Shown: positions 10,901 to 23,628 of the stretch, in pieces
How the letters are laid out: the number at the start of each line of letters is the position of its first letter
Position numbering within the stretch: position 1 is the stretch's first letter
NCBI GenBank assembly: GCA_025345505.1
Contig: JANVCC010000146.1
Coordinates: 4,195,163 to 4,259,162 of the forward strand
Origin: Todiramphus chloris collaris
Taxonomy: Eukaryota > Chordata > Aves > Coraciiformes > Alcedinidae
Direction of reading: 5' to 3'
DNA: 64,000 nt
Translations under genes and position numbers: made by a program
The notes under the pieces: generated by a model
The model's database searches: none
What the model was told of the DNA's origin: nothing
What the model saw: only the letters and a program-made list of their open reading frames with translations

Positions 10901-12299
10901 ATTCAGAGAAGATGAAAGCGTGCCGGGTTACCTGTAGGAGCTGGGTGTTCAGAAATGCTGGCAGAGCAGCTTGTGGTGAGAGAGTTTTAATAGCTGCACA
11001 TGGTGCTTTACATTCTGGAGTCAATTTTAGACAAAGCTGCCTTGAAGCAAAGGAAGCAAGTTTCACTTTCAACCTCGCCCAAGGCTGCTATGCAGAGATG
11101 AAGAGACCAGAGAAGAAGACTGAAATCTTAATTTAATTAACTGTAGCTCCCAACAGGACAAACTTGGGAGGTTTGGTTCAGAGCATGACTATCTCTCTGA
11201 ACCAACTGAGCTAAAGTACTGGCTTTAAAAGTTCCACTTCAAGCTTTGTGTTTGGCACAGGACTGAAACACAGACTAGATGTGAAGCTCAGAATTACTCA
11301 GATTTGCCCAAAGTATAAGGCACTCAGGTTTGGCACATGTCAAAAAAACATGTTTACAGTTACAATGAATTTAGCCTTCTCCCACACTAAAAGCTATTTA
11401 TTTAAACCTCTCATTTTGGTCATGTCCTTTTCATCTTATATTTCTTAGCCTGCTAGGTCAAAAAGTAAGTAAATAGGTCAAGTGCTTCATAACAAACAAA
11501 ATACAGAGGAGATGTGGCTAGGACTTGGACTCCAGAGCTCTAAATTAAGCATATTAGCAAAGACTGTAGTGAATTACTATTTATTCTTATGCTCTTTGAT
11601 GATCTTTGCTTCCTTGAAGATCAGTTTCTTGTTTAGACCAAGAAAGGAAAGGAAAAGGAAATGCCCCAGCTCTTGGCAGCTGTGGAGATCCCTCAGCTGA
11701 GATCCTGGAAGCACTAAAACCTCAGAAAGAGAGAGATGGGGACAATGAAGACAAAATATGAAGAAATAAATAAAATCTTAATCAGGGCTGACCAAATTCA
11801 GCAATAAAAACGGGCATGATTCCCATGGGTTTTAGGACAAGCCCACAACTCAGAGAAGGGACACAGATCCCAGACTGCATCTGTGACAGTAAATTTCAAA
11901 CTCACCCAATCACAAAATAACAAAAACATTCTAGGACTCTTCTGTAATAAATTAATGGCATCTTGTGTCCTTATGCTTAAAAAAGGAAGATAGATCCCTT
12001 TGACCTGAAACCAAGCCCAGCCTGTAGCATAACACTGTACTGTCCAACTCCGTATCACCGAGACACGTGCAGGCTGACCCATAAGGAGAGACTCCAGAGA
12101 CCAAACGCTCAATTAGGACTTTTTCCTCTATATTACATACCATAATCACATCTCTTTTCTTCCATAGCTCTCCACAAAGTTGAGAAAGAAGGAAAAAACT
12201 CTCCAGTGAGTAAAAACCTTGCACTCTCTGAAAGACAGAGAGGACAAGAGTCTTGCTCCAAACATGCTTCTTCACTCTGGTATAAAACTTCTTTCTTGT

Positions 12300-12336
12300 T
12301 CTTTTTTTCTTTTTTCTTTTTTTTTTTTTCTTTCTT
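12300..12336. repeat. T-rich / CT-rich tract
   Basis: Runs of T interrupted by single C, ending in 'ctttcttag'. It resembles a strong polypyrimidine tract and acceptor on the + strand, but no exon with a usable donor follows within 150 bp. Confidence 0.8.
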
Positions 12337-12963
12337 AGAGCAATTTAGTGTGGCCAATAAAAGCCCAGCTAATTTTTAAATCAGCATGTAGCCAACTCAG
12401 CCACCCAGTAGCTTTGTCCTTGGGCAATATTATTGAAGCACACACAATCTATACTAAAGCGATCAGCTTCCCTCAGGCCTGCCAAGGGGATGCGTTAGGC
12501 GAGCCCAAAATATGACAGAAGGAAATTTATGTGCAACTTTTACACATAATATCTCATTATGACTCTCCCCAATCTTTCAATTTTAAAAATAAACGGCCTT
12601 TGTAATGATTTTACCAGGAGACTGTTGGAAGGGAGATTGAAACAGAAAAAGGAAAGTGGCTTTGGCTACAGTTATTTCTTTTGCTCTTCTCCTTCTCTCG
12701 GGTTTTTCTTTAATTTTCCTGAAGATGTTTCCACTCAATTTAGGAAGAAATGGAATTTCCCCTTCCCCGCCACCACTCTTTCTCTGTTTTGCGCATGTTT
12801 TCAAAGAATGGAATGGCTGACATAATGAAGCCTCTGTCAATACCAAAATCATTTTGACTGGTTGGTAAATAATGAAAGTTTCCACTTAATGTGCAAGCCA
12901 GCTTACCCAGGGGACGGACGCTTGGTCCCCTTCCAGGCCAGCAAACTGTCATCCCTTGCACTC

Positions 12964-12978
12964 CACACACACACACAC
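12964..12978. repeat. Short (AC)n run
   Basis: AC dinucleotide repeat of about 15 bp, followed by 'tctcacatctg'. Confidence 0.85.
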
Positions 12979-13147
12979 TCTCACATCTGAGAGCATTGCT
13001 TTGCAGTAAGGAGAAACCAGAGAGTCCAGCTGAGACCAGGGTTAGTGGTTGCTCTGCCATGAAGCACGTGAACTTTTGGACACTAGAGAACTGGTTGCAC
13101 AGTCACAATAGCTGGTGACTGCAGCACCAGGCTGCAAAAAATAAAAT

Positions 13148-13164
13148 AATAACAACAACAACAA
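13148..13164. repeat. (AAC)n run
   Basis: Five AAC units embedded in an A-rich stretch. Confidence 0.85.
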
Positions 13165-14764
13165 AGATGGAATAAGAAAAAAGAGGGAATAAATAAATAT
13201 GCACAAATAAGAGGGAGGAACCGCCCCCAGTGATGATTAATCTGCAAATACACCGTTGCCAGAGCTGAACTCTAGGACGGGGTTTGATAAAGAAGGGGCA
13301 ATGCTGTACATTTGCCCTTCTCCACTGAGATGCCAATCATTCCATGATTTTCTAACATTTCACTGTGAGTATCAGCAGGAATGACTTCATGTGCTATTTG
13401 TACTCCACAGACCACAGCCTGGGCACCCATGGGAGGAACATATACCTGAAGTGAGAATCAGTTATAAGCATTTTCGGGAACAACCTCCTCTCAAGGGGGT
13501 AAGGAAAACAAACAAAGCTAAACTCTCCCAGCTTCTGTTGGTAGCAAAGTGGGTTGTTCTCAGAGTGGAAAGCAGAATTGCTGCCAATGTACACTAACTG
13601 GTGGAAAGAGCTTTCCCATTGCGGGCTGATGGGCAAATGACCATTATCAGGCACAGAGAACTGGAACAAATGTAAAAATATTCCAATCTGTATAAAAAAA
13701 GCTGCCATTGTTACACAGTACTATACCATATTTCCATTGTACCCGAAGTTCCCAAGTATCTTCTCAGGAGACAACAGCTTTTGTGCCTGTTCCCCTCTAG
13801 TGACTCTCTTCCCTCCTCTGATGTCATACTCATGTATTGCTGCTTACTTTTCTGTATCACTATACACTGTTTTGTTTTCATTTTTGATGCACTTGTGAAA
13901 CCAGCAGTCAAGTTATTAGTGCCAAAAATCCGTAAATACCTTTTGGAGGACTCATTATTCTCCCCATCAATCCTCACATCCCTCCAGTGAGTCCAGTGCT
14001 GACAGCCTGTCAATACCTGCCCTCATGGAGCCAGTGGGGTGATCTCTTCCCTCGGGTGCCTTTCTGCTGTATCTTTTCTCTGAGGGCTGAGCTATGAATT
14101 ATTTGTGTAGTTCTGGGGAAACCGCAAGAAATCTTGAAGCTGGATACTGAAGCGAATAAGAAGAACATATATATATTTAGTAAACAGCCATGACAAAAAT
14201 AACATCAGAAAACATAGAGAATGGAAGAAAAAATATACATCTTGGCAAGAAGATTGTCTATTTTCATTGTAGTTATAATGTATTATTTCTACATTCGAAG
14301 AGATCATTTGGTTTAGGTAGGACAATTTAATTTCATTTATTCTCTTGGAGAAAAATGACTGAGGTCAAAAGGGCTGACCCTGAGTATCTCATTCCACACT
14401 ACCTAGAACAAAGTAACTGGAGGTGAGAACTGAACCAGGATCTCCCCTGGGTGTTTTTACAGACTAATGCAGTTCTTTAGCCCATCCCACAATGGCCTGG
14501 AAAAAAAAAAAAAATGTATTTAATAGAAGTTTTCCAAGAGAGGGATGAAACCGAACATGCTGAATTTAGAAATATTAAAGGAGTTTTACCAGCTAATGTT
14601 GGTCAACGGGGATTGTTTGTTGTAGTAGCTCCACTGTAGTATTTGTCTGGGGAGAGAATGTCTGCACCAGCATTGTTATCATTAGTATTACCAACATAAA
14701 ATATCAACAGATAAATAGAATTTAGGAGCGAGTGGCAGAGTATCATCAGCCTGGGGCTTGCTGT

Positions 14765-14850
14765 GGGTTGACCGACATAATGCAGTCAATGAATTCTCAA
14801 GGCCTCGGTTTTCCCCACTGTAAAATAGGTAAAATCCATTAGGTTAATGA
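14765..14850. repeat. Possible ancient MIR-like SINE remnant
   Basis: 'aaggcctcggttttccccac' followed by 'tgtaaaataggtaaaat' resembles the '...cctcagtttcccc...tctgtaaaatggg' segment shared by MIR/CORE-SINE elements. Only the most conserved stretch is recognisable, and such matches are weak in birds. Confidence 0.25.
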
Positions 14851-14860
14851 AAATTTGTTC

Positions 14861-15135
14861 ATTCTTAGATGCTGCTTTGAACTTGGCATCTGCAATGGCT
14901 GCACAATGCATGTGAAGAGCATCAGATCAAGCTCGTTTGGAATACCCCTGACGCAGGCTGTACGTGAAACATATGGCAGTAAAACACCTGAATGTTTAGA
15001 ATCCAGGGTGGAACGCTGCAATTCCACTGATTGCAGTAAATACATGTTTGTGTTATACCATAATTGCTCAGCTTTTAAATCAAACAGCACAACAATTAGC
15101 GCATGGCTGTTCCTCACACACCTGAACACCCCTCA
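14861..15135. promoter_or_regulatory. Possible conserved non-coding element
   Basis: Both strands stay open for almost 100 codons (14855-15154 plus, 14839-15129 minus), which in DNA of ordinary base composition can reflect constraint on sequence rather than coding. The block retains CpGs ('ctgacgcagg', 'gtacgtgaaac', 'ggaacgctgc', 'tagcgcatgg') in a CpG-poor setting. Neither translation resembles a known protein. Inference: conserved non-coding DNA, or chance. Confidence 0.25.
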
Positions 15136-15619
15136 CTTCACCCGTGCGTTATAGGAGAAATTTTACCCCTTTGTTTAAACAGATTTAAAGCAAACTTGCC
15201 TTGAATCTTTCCAAGCTTGCCACATCTCCAGGTATTACCTGGCAATGCTACTGCTCTCACTGAGCTGCGTGAGGCTAGAAAATCCTCTTGAAGTAAAGGC
15301 ACTTTTGTTCCACCAATTATTTCTTTGGAAATACAAAGTATTGGACGCGTCCCAAACCCATTTTTCCATCTGTAGAATATAGAGTCTTTTCTATTGCCAT
15401 GATGGAACCCACCACTACACAACTCAGGCAATATTTTTTTAATATTTTCTACATGGGGTATAAACACCTATTTATTTCCAAACGCATTTATTTCTAAAAG
15501 AAAAGAGTGACTAGAAAGTTCTGGATTTAAGAGCAATAAAAAGGGTGAAAGGCTGGGAATGTGGTGAGAGTAGAGCAGAGTATGCTGTTGTGGGAGTATT
15601 TCAGCCTCATCTTTCTTAC

Positions 15620-15715
15620 CTGCTCTCTTGGCGACAGGCCAATGTCACACTTTTGCTCCCGACAGGCACCCCACAGAAGAGAGAGGACCCGATTTGTCCA
15701 CTTGGTCACATTTAC
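15620..15715 (-). other. Possible coding exon (unverified), 96 bp
   Basis: Reading the minus strand, a pyrimidine-rich acceptor ('gaactttttgtctgccgtag') precedes a 96-bp open segment that ends in 'gagcag' followed by a consensus donor 'gtaaga'. It is 32 codons with phase 0 at both ends. The peptide includes 'VTKWTNRVLSLLWGACREQ'. Three CpGs are retained within codons. I do not recognise the protein. Joined directly to the exon-like segment at 18462-18555 in its open frame it would give an immediate stop, so the two cannot be consecutive exons of one frame. It may be a real exon of an unseen minus-strand gene, an lncRNA exon, or chance. Confidence 0.22.
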
Positions 15716-17199
15716 CTACGGCAGACAAAAAGTTCAGTGACTGCTTGTGGTTTCAAATCCCAGAACCCTTAAAGCACAAATACAGGTTCTAAATGCGAGG
15801 CTGTGACCTCTCCACTCACCAATAAAACATGCCCAGAGTCATAATAAACAAAACCTTACAATTCAGGGGTGGCAAGGCATAAACCAGTCATATGTATTTT
15901 CTTTCTGGCCACTTAAGCAAATCTCAGCCTTTACCAAAAACTACCTCAATGAACTAAGTTAGCAAAACAATCCTGATTACAACATAGGTTAAAAAAAAAA
16001 AAAAGTCAAATAAACTTAACCTAGAGTTTCTCATGGGATGTTTTCTGTTCTTGTTGTTGCAGCAGAGAATATGGGCCAGGATAAACATGGAAGGGACACA
16101 AGTGTGATAATATAATGATACCTTTTATTAGCTCAAAGAAGGAAAAAGAATAACAGAACTTTGGCTACATCAAAGGTCCTTTTTCTTCACTTGCAGGATG
16201 CAGAAATAAAAACCACAGCTTGTATATTCCTGACAACATTCATCTTGTCAGGAGCATGAACTCACGTTGTGGGCTTTTCACTTCTCTGGATAGCCAGAGA
16301 AGGGGGGGGAAGGGGAGCAAAAGAGTTGCTTTGTAAGAACTGAAGGAACTGACATCTGGTTATACAACAATACAAATTTTCAGGTCGTACTTAACGGCTC
16401 GAATAATAAACTGGAAAGAGTTGCTGGCTGCATCCAGAGTGACACCGTGGTAACCTTCTTAAGCTGTTTTCCATGGGCAACCTACGGAGCTGCAGAGAAT
16501 CGTGGTTGGGGAAGGAGCAGAGGCAGATTTTCAGGAAATACTTACTTTTGCAGAAGATAAAGATGATAAAATCAGAGGCAAAGATGGATACTCCTGTGTA
16601 CCGGAGTCTTTTCATAGAGGGGATAAGATTCTGTGTTGCTGGAGTGGAAAGAAAAAAAAAAAAAGGCAAAACAAAAAGCCGAAGCAAAACAAACAGTGCA
16701 CAAGAGGAGATAACCTGTGGATAAAAGGGATGTGCTGGCAGCCTGGTATCTGCTGGCTATGATCGGATGAAGCAGAGTTGGTGTAGTGGATTAATGATTT
16801 CTTTTCCATCCTCTTACATCTTTTTCAGCCCCTGCCATCATTTATTACAGCATCCTTACTTTGTTACTCAGGCTGACAGAAAGGGAATAAACTTTACCCT
16901 GCAGGTGTTTTCAGGAGAAATTATCTTTTCCCCAGGAACTGGATCCTAGATTTGGTGAATAATAGTTATTTTTCCCAACAGTTCATGACACTATAGTAGC
17001 AGATGCTTTTTTCCGTGGGTAATTCAGATATGCCCTCGTACATCTGAGACAGTACTGCTCTTCTGTGAATATACATTTGTAAACCTAGTGAAGTATTTTA
17101 GAGTGTTAGGCTAGACAGTGCATTAAAAGACCTATCACTTAAATTGATTTTAAAGCATTAAATTTTGACATCTTCAGTGCAGACAGACCAAGAAGCTTA

Positions 17200-17345
17200 A
17201 AATGTATTTATCACACGAGAAACGGATTAAGTCATTTTACCCATTCCAAGCAGATCTCGAAATTCCTCGAGCAATAATGGCGTATTTTTTCAATTGACTA
17301 AAATGAATAAGGGAGTAATTAATAGGATTTAGGGTGACTGGAAAG
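17200..17345. promoter_or_regulatory. Possible conserved regulatory element
   Basis: AT-rich block with 'gtaattaatagg' (homeodomain-type), 'caataatggcg', 'caattgac' and the small palindrome 'ctcgag'. Five CpGs are kept in about 90 bp although flanking DNA is CpG-poor. No coding frame. Inference from motif content only. Confidence 0.22.
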
Positions 17346-17870
17346 ATGCAGCCACCTCTGAAGGAGATTTCAAAACACAGGCAAAGGGAGATGGAAAGAG
17401 GGGCCTCTCCCAACATTTTGCTTTCTTGTTAATACCCTCCTACCTTCATTTAGTGTAAAACTGGTGCCCAATCACTTGTTTCCCTCAGTGGTAGTATAAG
17501 TATACAAAATATGTACAGATGTATTATGTATACATGCATCTATTTCAGTGCAGCAGAAACACAACAAGGGAAAGCATGAGGAGCCTAATGCAGGCACGTG
17601 TTTAGGAGGCAGCCAGCAAAAGGCTGAAGGAACAAGAGAGAAATCAGCAGCTAATCAGCTCTATCAAAAGCCAAGGATGGGGATAGCAAATGTTTGAGAG
17701 GGACAAGGACAGGGAGGGAGGAAGGGAGGAAGACAGGCACAACGCAGAGATTGCAATGACTGATGGAAAAGCCACCAGCCTCGTAGACAGAAGGCTCAGG
17801 TTGCAGCACTGACTTTTGATCCCCCAGCTTTGTTAGGCAGCATTTGATGAAATAAGATGATGCGCTTTGA

Positions 17871-17902
17871 TTTTTTTTCTTTTTTCTTTTTTTTTTTTTT
17901 TT
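17871..17902. repeat. T-rich tract
   Basis: About 30 bp of T interrupted by single C, then 'ctcctgcatgcaag'. A low-complexity tract; the frames read across it on the minus strand are lysine-rich artefacts. Confidence 0.9.
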
Positions 17903-18461
17903 CTCCTGCATGCAAGTGCATTATCCCAACACAGAGGCACAGTGGAAGAACAGAAATAGGTATTTCACCAGAAGCAGCTTCTGTGCTTCCCACAAAACAA
18001 GGCACTCATGGGGAAAGCTGAAGGGGTGGGAATGTCCCAGTGTGGGAGCCATGGGAGTGCACACGGGCGCTTTGTGCTGCAGCCCAGCAGCTCGGGCTCA
18101 CCCACCCTGCAGAGCTCCAGCACACTGGGAAAAACCTTGATGAAGTCTAAAAACAGCTGGAGAGAAGATGTTACATCTCCATGGCATTGCCTGGAAGCCT
18201 GGACTGTAGCACAAGGAGGAGTTTAGCCTATTTCAAAGGACTGCCGGGAGGATAATTCTGCTGATGCCACGTGTGCCCCTGAGATACTCAGACACTACCA
18301 GGGTGATTGCCTATAGATTGAGAGAGCATTTAAATGTACCTTCTACCTGAAAGCACTGGGGAGAGAAAGAGACCATCAGGTACCAGCTGAATCACACCCA
18401 ACTGCCCCACAAGCTCTGTCGTAGCAACCACAAGAGCTGACCAAATGGCACAAGAACATAC

Positions 18462-18555
18462 CTTATATCCTTAGCCTTCTTCAAAAGTGCTTTTCTGAAT
18501 TCCTTCTGGTCTCCTTCCAACCACTGAGCAACCTGTTGATTGTTGCAGTAGTAAG
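18462..18555 (-). other. Possible coding exon (unverified), 94 bp
   Basis: On the minus strand 'taatttctatttag' forms an acceptor before a 94-bp open segment ending 'gatataag' before the donor 'gtatgt'. The open frame gives a charged, helix-prone peptide containing 'WLEGDQKEFRKALLKKAK'. Codons are rich in AAG, GAA, GAC and CAG, as in real coding DNA. The exon would begin with two bases and end with two bases of split codons. I cannot name a family. The signal is better than most others in the window, but a chance match is not excluded. Confidence 0.25.
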
Positions 18556-20970
18556 CTAAATAGAAATTAAGTCTCTTTACGGTTATTATACATATATTAA
18601 ACATATATTATATTTTTAACAATTACTCTGCCACTGTAACATGAAAAAAAGATGGTCTTTTCTGTGGCAGGTTCAGCACTGGCATGTGGACACACCGAAA
18701 ATGGCAGGTTGTTTGATATCCACTTAACATATGGGATTATTCATGGGAGTTATTTTATTTGTTAAATTTCTTTACCACAGAACACTTTGGAGGATGAATG
18801 TTTCTGAAGACAAGGATGTTGTTTGGCCTACGCTGTCAACATCAGCTGTACCTAAGTGCACTGGACCTTTACCCAGGCTAAAGTTGAAATACTACTCTTT
18901 GCAATAAACGTAACAAAAAATAAGGGAAAACTATGTCATTGCCAGTTTTGTGGGGTTTTTTTTCTATCATAAGAGAGACGAAATGAGTGAGTCTATTTTA
19001 CCTGTCCACATGTCACTGAATTTGTGGAGGGCCTACTCCACTTAGACAACATCTGAGATTGGCCTTGATACAGGAAACCCAAACAAAAGGAAAACACACC
19101 AGTGACCTACTGCACTATTTATTGCAGCAGCTTCGGGTCACTCACCAGGTCACATATTTGCTTTATTGGATTAACAGTGATGTGCACACACACACACACT
19201 GAGCAAATTCTTTATCTCTTTTGGTCTGGCTTTTTAGCCAGGTGGCAAGAAAAATGCCATTTCTCCTTTATCATAGCAGAGCACTGATGGAAAGCCTCAC
19301 CCCAGCACCTGCCAGCATCACCCCAGCTCCTGTCCAGCCCTCCTTGCAGGCTCTGCCCCTCCACCACGAGTGTGCCCCCTTCGCGTCCCACAGCGGGGCC
19401 ATTAACCTGACCCCCTGCTTCAGCCTCCCCTCCAAGCCCTTCAGCTTTTCCTTGAGCAGTATGGAGGGGCAACTCGCTACCAGTCGCAATCCCGGTTTTA
19501 TGGAAATCAAAGACAAATCTCCCATTTCTGGCAGGAGTAGCTGCCCTAAATCTCTGTCACTAGTGCAGCTCTTTAAGAGCACAGTAATTCTCCACCAAAT
19601 TGAATCTTCTCTGACAATTGGCAGCACATCAGAGACAATTCACAGGCATATTTTTTCCCCTTTGCTCACAGGAAATAGGGCTTGTGTTACATTTACAGTG
19701 ACCTGGAGCTCCAGGGGCAGACTAATATCTCACCTAAACAAACAGACAGTATTTCTTCCCTGATAAAGGCGGACAGGCTGAAAGGGAAAGCCGACTTGGC
19801 TTTGCCCTTCCCAGCTCCCAGCAGTGGTATGGGAGGTGTCGACAACATGCAAACCCGTGAACACCAACACAAGGATCCCCAGTGCAGCCCAGGATGATGG
19901 CTCAGAAGGTCTAGAGCTGCAGGTCAGCATTTGCACCCAGTCCTTGTTTTTGTTTTAACAAAATGACCATTGTCTCATCTCCAGTGGACCTCAGTGGGTT
20001 CTCTCTCACAGTGTGAACTGGGGATTTCACCGCTCAATCCATGGTAGGACAGAGAGGACCCAAACACCCCCTTCTGCTAAGCTTCTCCACCTCCTTGGAG
20101 CCTGCAGCATTTTCCCAGGAGGTTCTGGCTCACCTCCGTGAGGACAGGGGAGATAATTCTGGGCTTTATTTGTGGTGGATTTTAAAAAGCAAACGCCAAA
20201 CTGTGTGAAATTACTCTGGAGGACAATAACTTGCAACAGATGTCATGATTGTTCAATGTCCGACTGACAAGAGAGCCTTCAGAAATAATAAACGCCTACA
20301 TGTGCTGGCTTGTAAAACAAATAGCATTCAGACACTATTTTTCTTGGATTTCCCTCCCCCGATACACTACTGTATGTTTTGCCCAGAAGTGATACACTGT
20401 TCATCTCTCATAAAAATCAGATAAACACACCAAAACTGGTGGGAAAATGGGCCGATTGCAAAACTCCACACCATACGTGCACCACACTAAACATGCCCGT
20501 GGAAAGCAGAAGTGAACAGTCTGGGTTCACACCCAGGAACTCCAAATGCCAAAGGCATCAGCAAAACCAGCATGTTTCAATGGTTCACCTATCCCAGAAG
20601 CAGGATTCACCTCTCTGCTATCCAAAATCCCACTCAGCTCAGCAGCAACCCTTTCCTGATATAAAAAGGCTTTGCATCAGATCCTCAGCTTCCCTAGAGC
20701 GCTCACAAAACTCTCAGGCCCTTCAGGATACTCAAGCAGAGCACAGTTTAGAGATGAAGGCAACATGTCTCCCAACTTCTGAAACGACTGGCTTTCTGAA
20801 GTACTGTGAATGAAGAAACAAAAACTCTGCAGCTTCTCCCCTGCATTTCTTTGCCTCTATTGCAACGATGAGGTCGCAGCAAGGTGGAAGGACATTCCAA
20901 TAGCACAGTGTGAGCACCCAAGCCATGGAGTCCCTCTGTGCAACACCTCCCTGAGCCTGAACCCATCCCA
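18556..20970. other. Non-coding stretch, no gene supported
   Basis: Includes the longest frame of the window (19221-19763, 180 codons, + strand). It overlaps a 118-codon minus frame, is serine/proline-rich with no domain, and has no splice or promoter context; I treat it as non-coding. A CA run lies at 19184-19199. Confidence 0.65.
19184..19199. repeat. Short (CA)n run
   Basis: Eight CA units preceded by 'gatgtg'. Confidence 0.9.
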
Positions 20971-21270
20971 CAGGATGACAGACTGGTTTGGGTTAGAAGG
21001 ACCTGTCATTGTCATCTAGTTAAAAGACCCCTGCAGTGAAGAGGGACATCTGCAACTAGAGCAGGTTGCTCAGAGTCCTGTCCAACCTCACCTGGAATGG
21101 TTCCAGGGATGGAGCATCGACCACCTCTCTGGGCAACCTGGGCCAGGCTCTCACCACCCTCAGTGTGAAAAATTTCTTCCTTCTATCTTGTCTAAATCTC
21201 CACTCTTAGTCTAAACCCATCACCCCTTGTCCTACTGCAACAGGCCCTGCTAAAAAGATGGTCCCTGTCT
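20971..21270 (-). mobile_element. CR1 LINE fragment (3' end)
   Basis: Begins with a decayed tail ('gactggtttgggttagaagg'), then 'actagagcaggttgctcaga', 'ggttccagggatggagcatc' and 'accacctctctgggcaacct', and ends in the reversed ORF2 C-terminus ('tcaccccttgtcctactgca', 'caggccctgctaaaaagatg'). Minus-strand, about 300 bp, 5'-truncated, older than the copies at 29.9 and 58.2 kb judging by small indels in the tail. No intact frame. Confidence 0.94.
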
Positions 21271-23122
21271 ACTTCTAGTATAGAAAAAAGTACATTTGAG
21301 GCTCCTGAGAGTCAGACAAAGTCTGCCTTTATAGACAAACCCAGTATAGTGGCAGGAGTGAAATCCAAAGAAGGATAAATATCTGTAGCAGAAGATACTC
21401 TCTTAGGGAGCAGTAGAATGATGGTGACAGGCGAGGGAGCGATACTGCTGGAATAACTCGCTTTAAGCTGTTGGTTTGGCTTTTTCAACGCAACCACAAG
21501 ACTGTTCATGTCAGGCACAGACCTTGCTCTCTCCCTGGTTATTTCCAGGAATCAGCCATCAACAGCTGACAATTAGAAGACAGCGCGAGAGCTGTGGCTG
21601 GCCAGTCTCAGTAGGTCTGAGGTTCTTGGTTTGTTGGGTTTTTTTTTCCAGAGAAACAGCTGTTGACTTTCGGCTTTCTGTGTCACTCGCTGTCCTGGCA
21701 TTGAATAGAGGTATTTTAGGATGACCATATCTGTTTACACCAACAGTTACAACACATCCCCTACAAATCTCACTGCTAGGTGGAAAAGCAATGTGCCAGC
21801 CAGTCATCATTCCTACTTGTGTGGATGCTCTGTTCATCCCCCTCACTACTCTTGCTAGTCCAAGGTTGAATTTGGGAAAGCGAATGAATTTTTAACTCCC
21901 TGAATCTGTTTTGAGGCCCCCAAAACCTCCTGCTGAAGCTCACAGTGAAACCCTATGCCAGCCTCAAACGAATGAGAATTTTCTGTGACTGTGTCCTGTG
22001 GTTTCAGCTGGTTTTGCAATTAAGTTTGTGTCCTAGTTTCATTCTGAATTTCAGCTGATGCCATGCTCAGCTCAGATAAATCAGAACCTTAAAATGAAAC
22101 TCAACCCAATATGAGCCTCTCCTCTGAACTAACTGCTGCCCTGTGCTATTTTTTTTGGTTATTCTCTTCCTCACCTCATTTCCAGACAAGTCAACCAGTC
22201 ATCACTCTCTCCTTCACAGCACACGTGGAAGAAGCCTCCCAGGCCCAGCAGCCACCTCCAAGTGCACATTCCTTAGTGGCTTTGCTTTCAGCCCTCGTGC
22301 ACATCTGAAAATGTAAAATCAAGGAGCTCTGCTCTCCACGGATGAGCATGTGCTGCCAGGCTCTCTGCGGCCTCTGAGTATTTGGCTCGGTAAAAAAGCC
22401 AACTCGTGTGCACCCACAGATGACTGTCTGTGCATTTGAAGGAAGCTGAGCTGATATGAAGGTGTTTTTGCAGCCTGAGAAGCACTTTCTGTTTTGTTAA
22501 TAGTCCAGAGCTTAAAAACCCAGGAAAGATAAACAAGCATTAAATCGAAGAAGAAGTGGTCAAGTGGGTACTCAAGGGCTTCACATCTTTCCAGAAGTCT
22601 GTAGTCAAGAAGCTAAAATTTAGTCTAAAACTGAGAAACCAGAGGTCAGAGAAAAGAGGCTGCTTATATGTGCCGAAGTTTTGTAGATGCAGTTCTGTAC
22701 TTTTGTTTTCACAGTCAAACGTGTTGCCTCCATCTGTGTAAACAGAAAGCAGAGCAAGTTAACATTACAGGAAAAATACAGTAGAGGGAAAGAGAGTCGA
22801 GCAGGTTTTGGCTACACAGAAAAGAAAATTGATGGGATTAGGGCTTTAACTCAGTCGTGTCCTCACTTTCCAATCCAGATGAAGAAAAAGGCTGAATGCC
22901 CAAAAAAAAGAAGGAAAGGGGAAAGACCTTTAGAGAACTGTACCACTTAGGCCAGCAACATGACCTGCGAGAATTCAATTTGATTTTAATGCCGTGGGAA
23001 GTGTGCCTGGGACTCTAAATAATGCTCTGTGTTGTATGTAATGTTAGACAGAGCCCCAGTTAGACGGGGTCCAGAGTCTGCACAGCTGGAGGGAAAACTC
23101 AGCAGGAGTCCCATGCTAAACA

Positions 23123-23139
23123 GTAAATAAATAAATAAA
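23123..23139. repeat. (TAAA)n run
   Basis: Four tandem TAAA units. Confidence 0.9.
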
Positions 23140-23628
23140 CTTCAGTGCCATTCAGATATTTATAGTGGTTTTATGATTACTGGTTAGGTACGTTAAAAAA
23201 AAAAAACCAGCAACCTAACATCAGGCAGTAAGGTCCTTGGCTGTATTTCCTTGGTGCAACTAGTGAATTTTGTGTATTATCTCTGCACAATTAAGTATGT
23301 TCCTCATCATACACAGTTTCAGGTGCATCTCATCTGCCAGATAAGACACTGAATGTCTCCATTTTGCTAAAAAGGCCCAGGCTAAAAAAATCATTTGCTT
23401 AAAGCATGTCAGGTATTAATAAAACACTTCGCTTAAATAGGGTTATAATCAGAAGTGTTGCACAAAGAGTTAATGTGATTTTTGAAGAAATGTTTTCGAA
23501 GTCAGATCATCAGATCCTGGGAAACTGCAAGTATCTCAGGATCTGCCTCATCAAGGGTGCTCCACTGGCAGTCTCGTATGCTGGGCACCCTGCTCAGGAT
23601 GCCTGCTGAATGTCACTGGCATGTATGC

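Larger units (their letters stand above)
9471..15619. other. Non-coding stretch, no gene supported
   Basis: Holds an (AT) run (9772-9788), a CpG cluster (10285-10370), a second AT-rich motif block (10760-10900), a CT/T-rich tract near 12300-12336, a CA run (12964-12978), an AAC run (13148-13164) and a MIR-like remnant near 14765-14850. The 150-codon minus frame at 9972-10424 spans the CpG patch and is not protein-like. No exon or RNA gene could be supported. Confidence 0.65.
15716..18461. other. Non-coding stretch, no gene supported
   Basis: Contains A14 (15991-16004), A13 (16652-16664), an AT-rich motif block near 17200-17345 and a T-rich tract (17871-17902). No protein-like frame or RNA gene is seen. 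Confidence 0.65.

Noticed and set aside
20379-20813. 144-codon + frame rich in Ser/Gln/His
   Set aside because: No homology, no splice or promoter context; typical of CAG/CAC-rich non-coding DNA.
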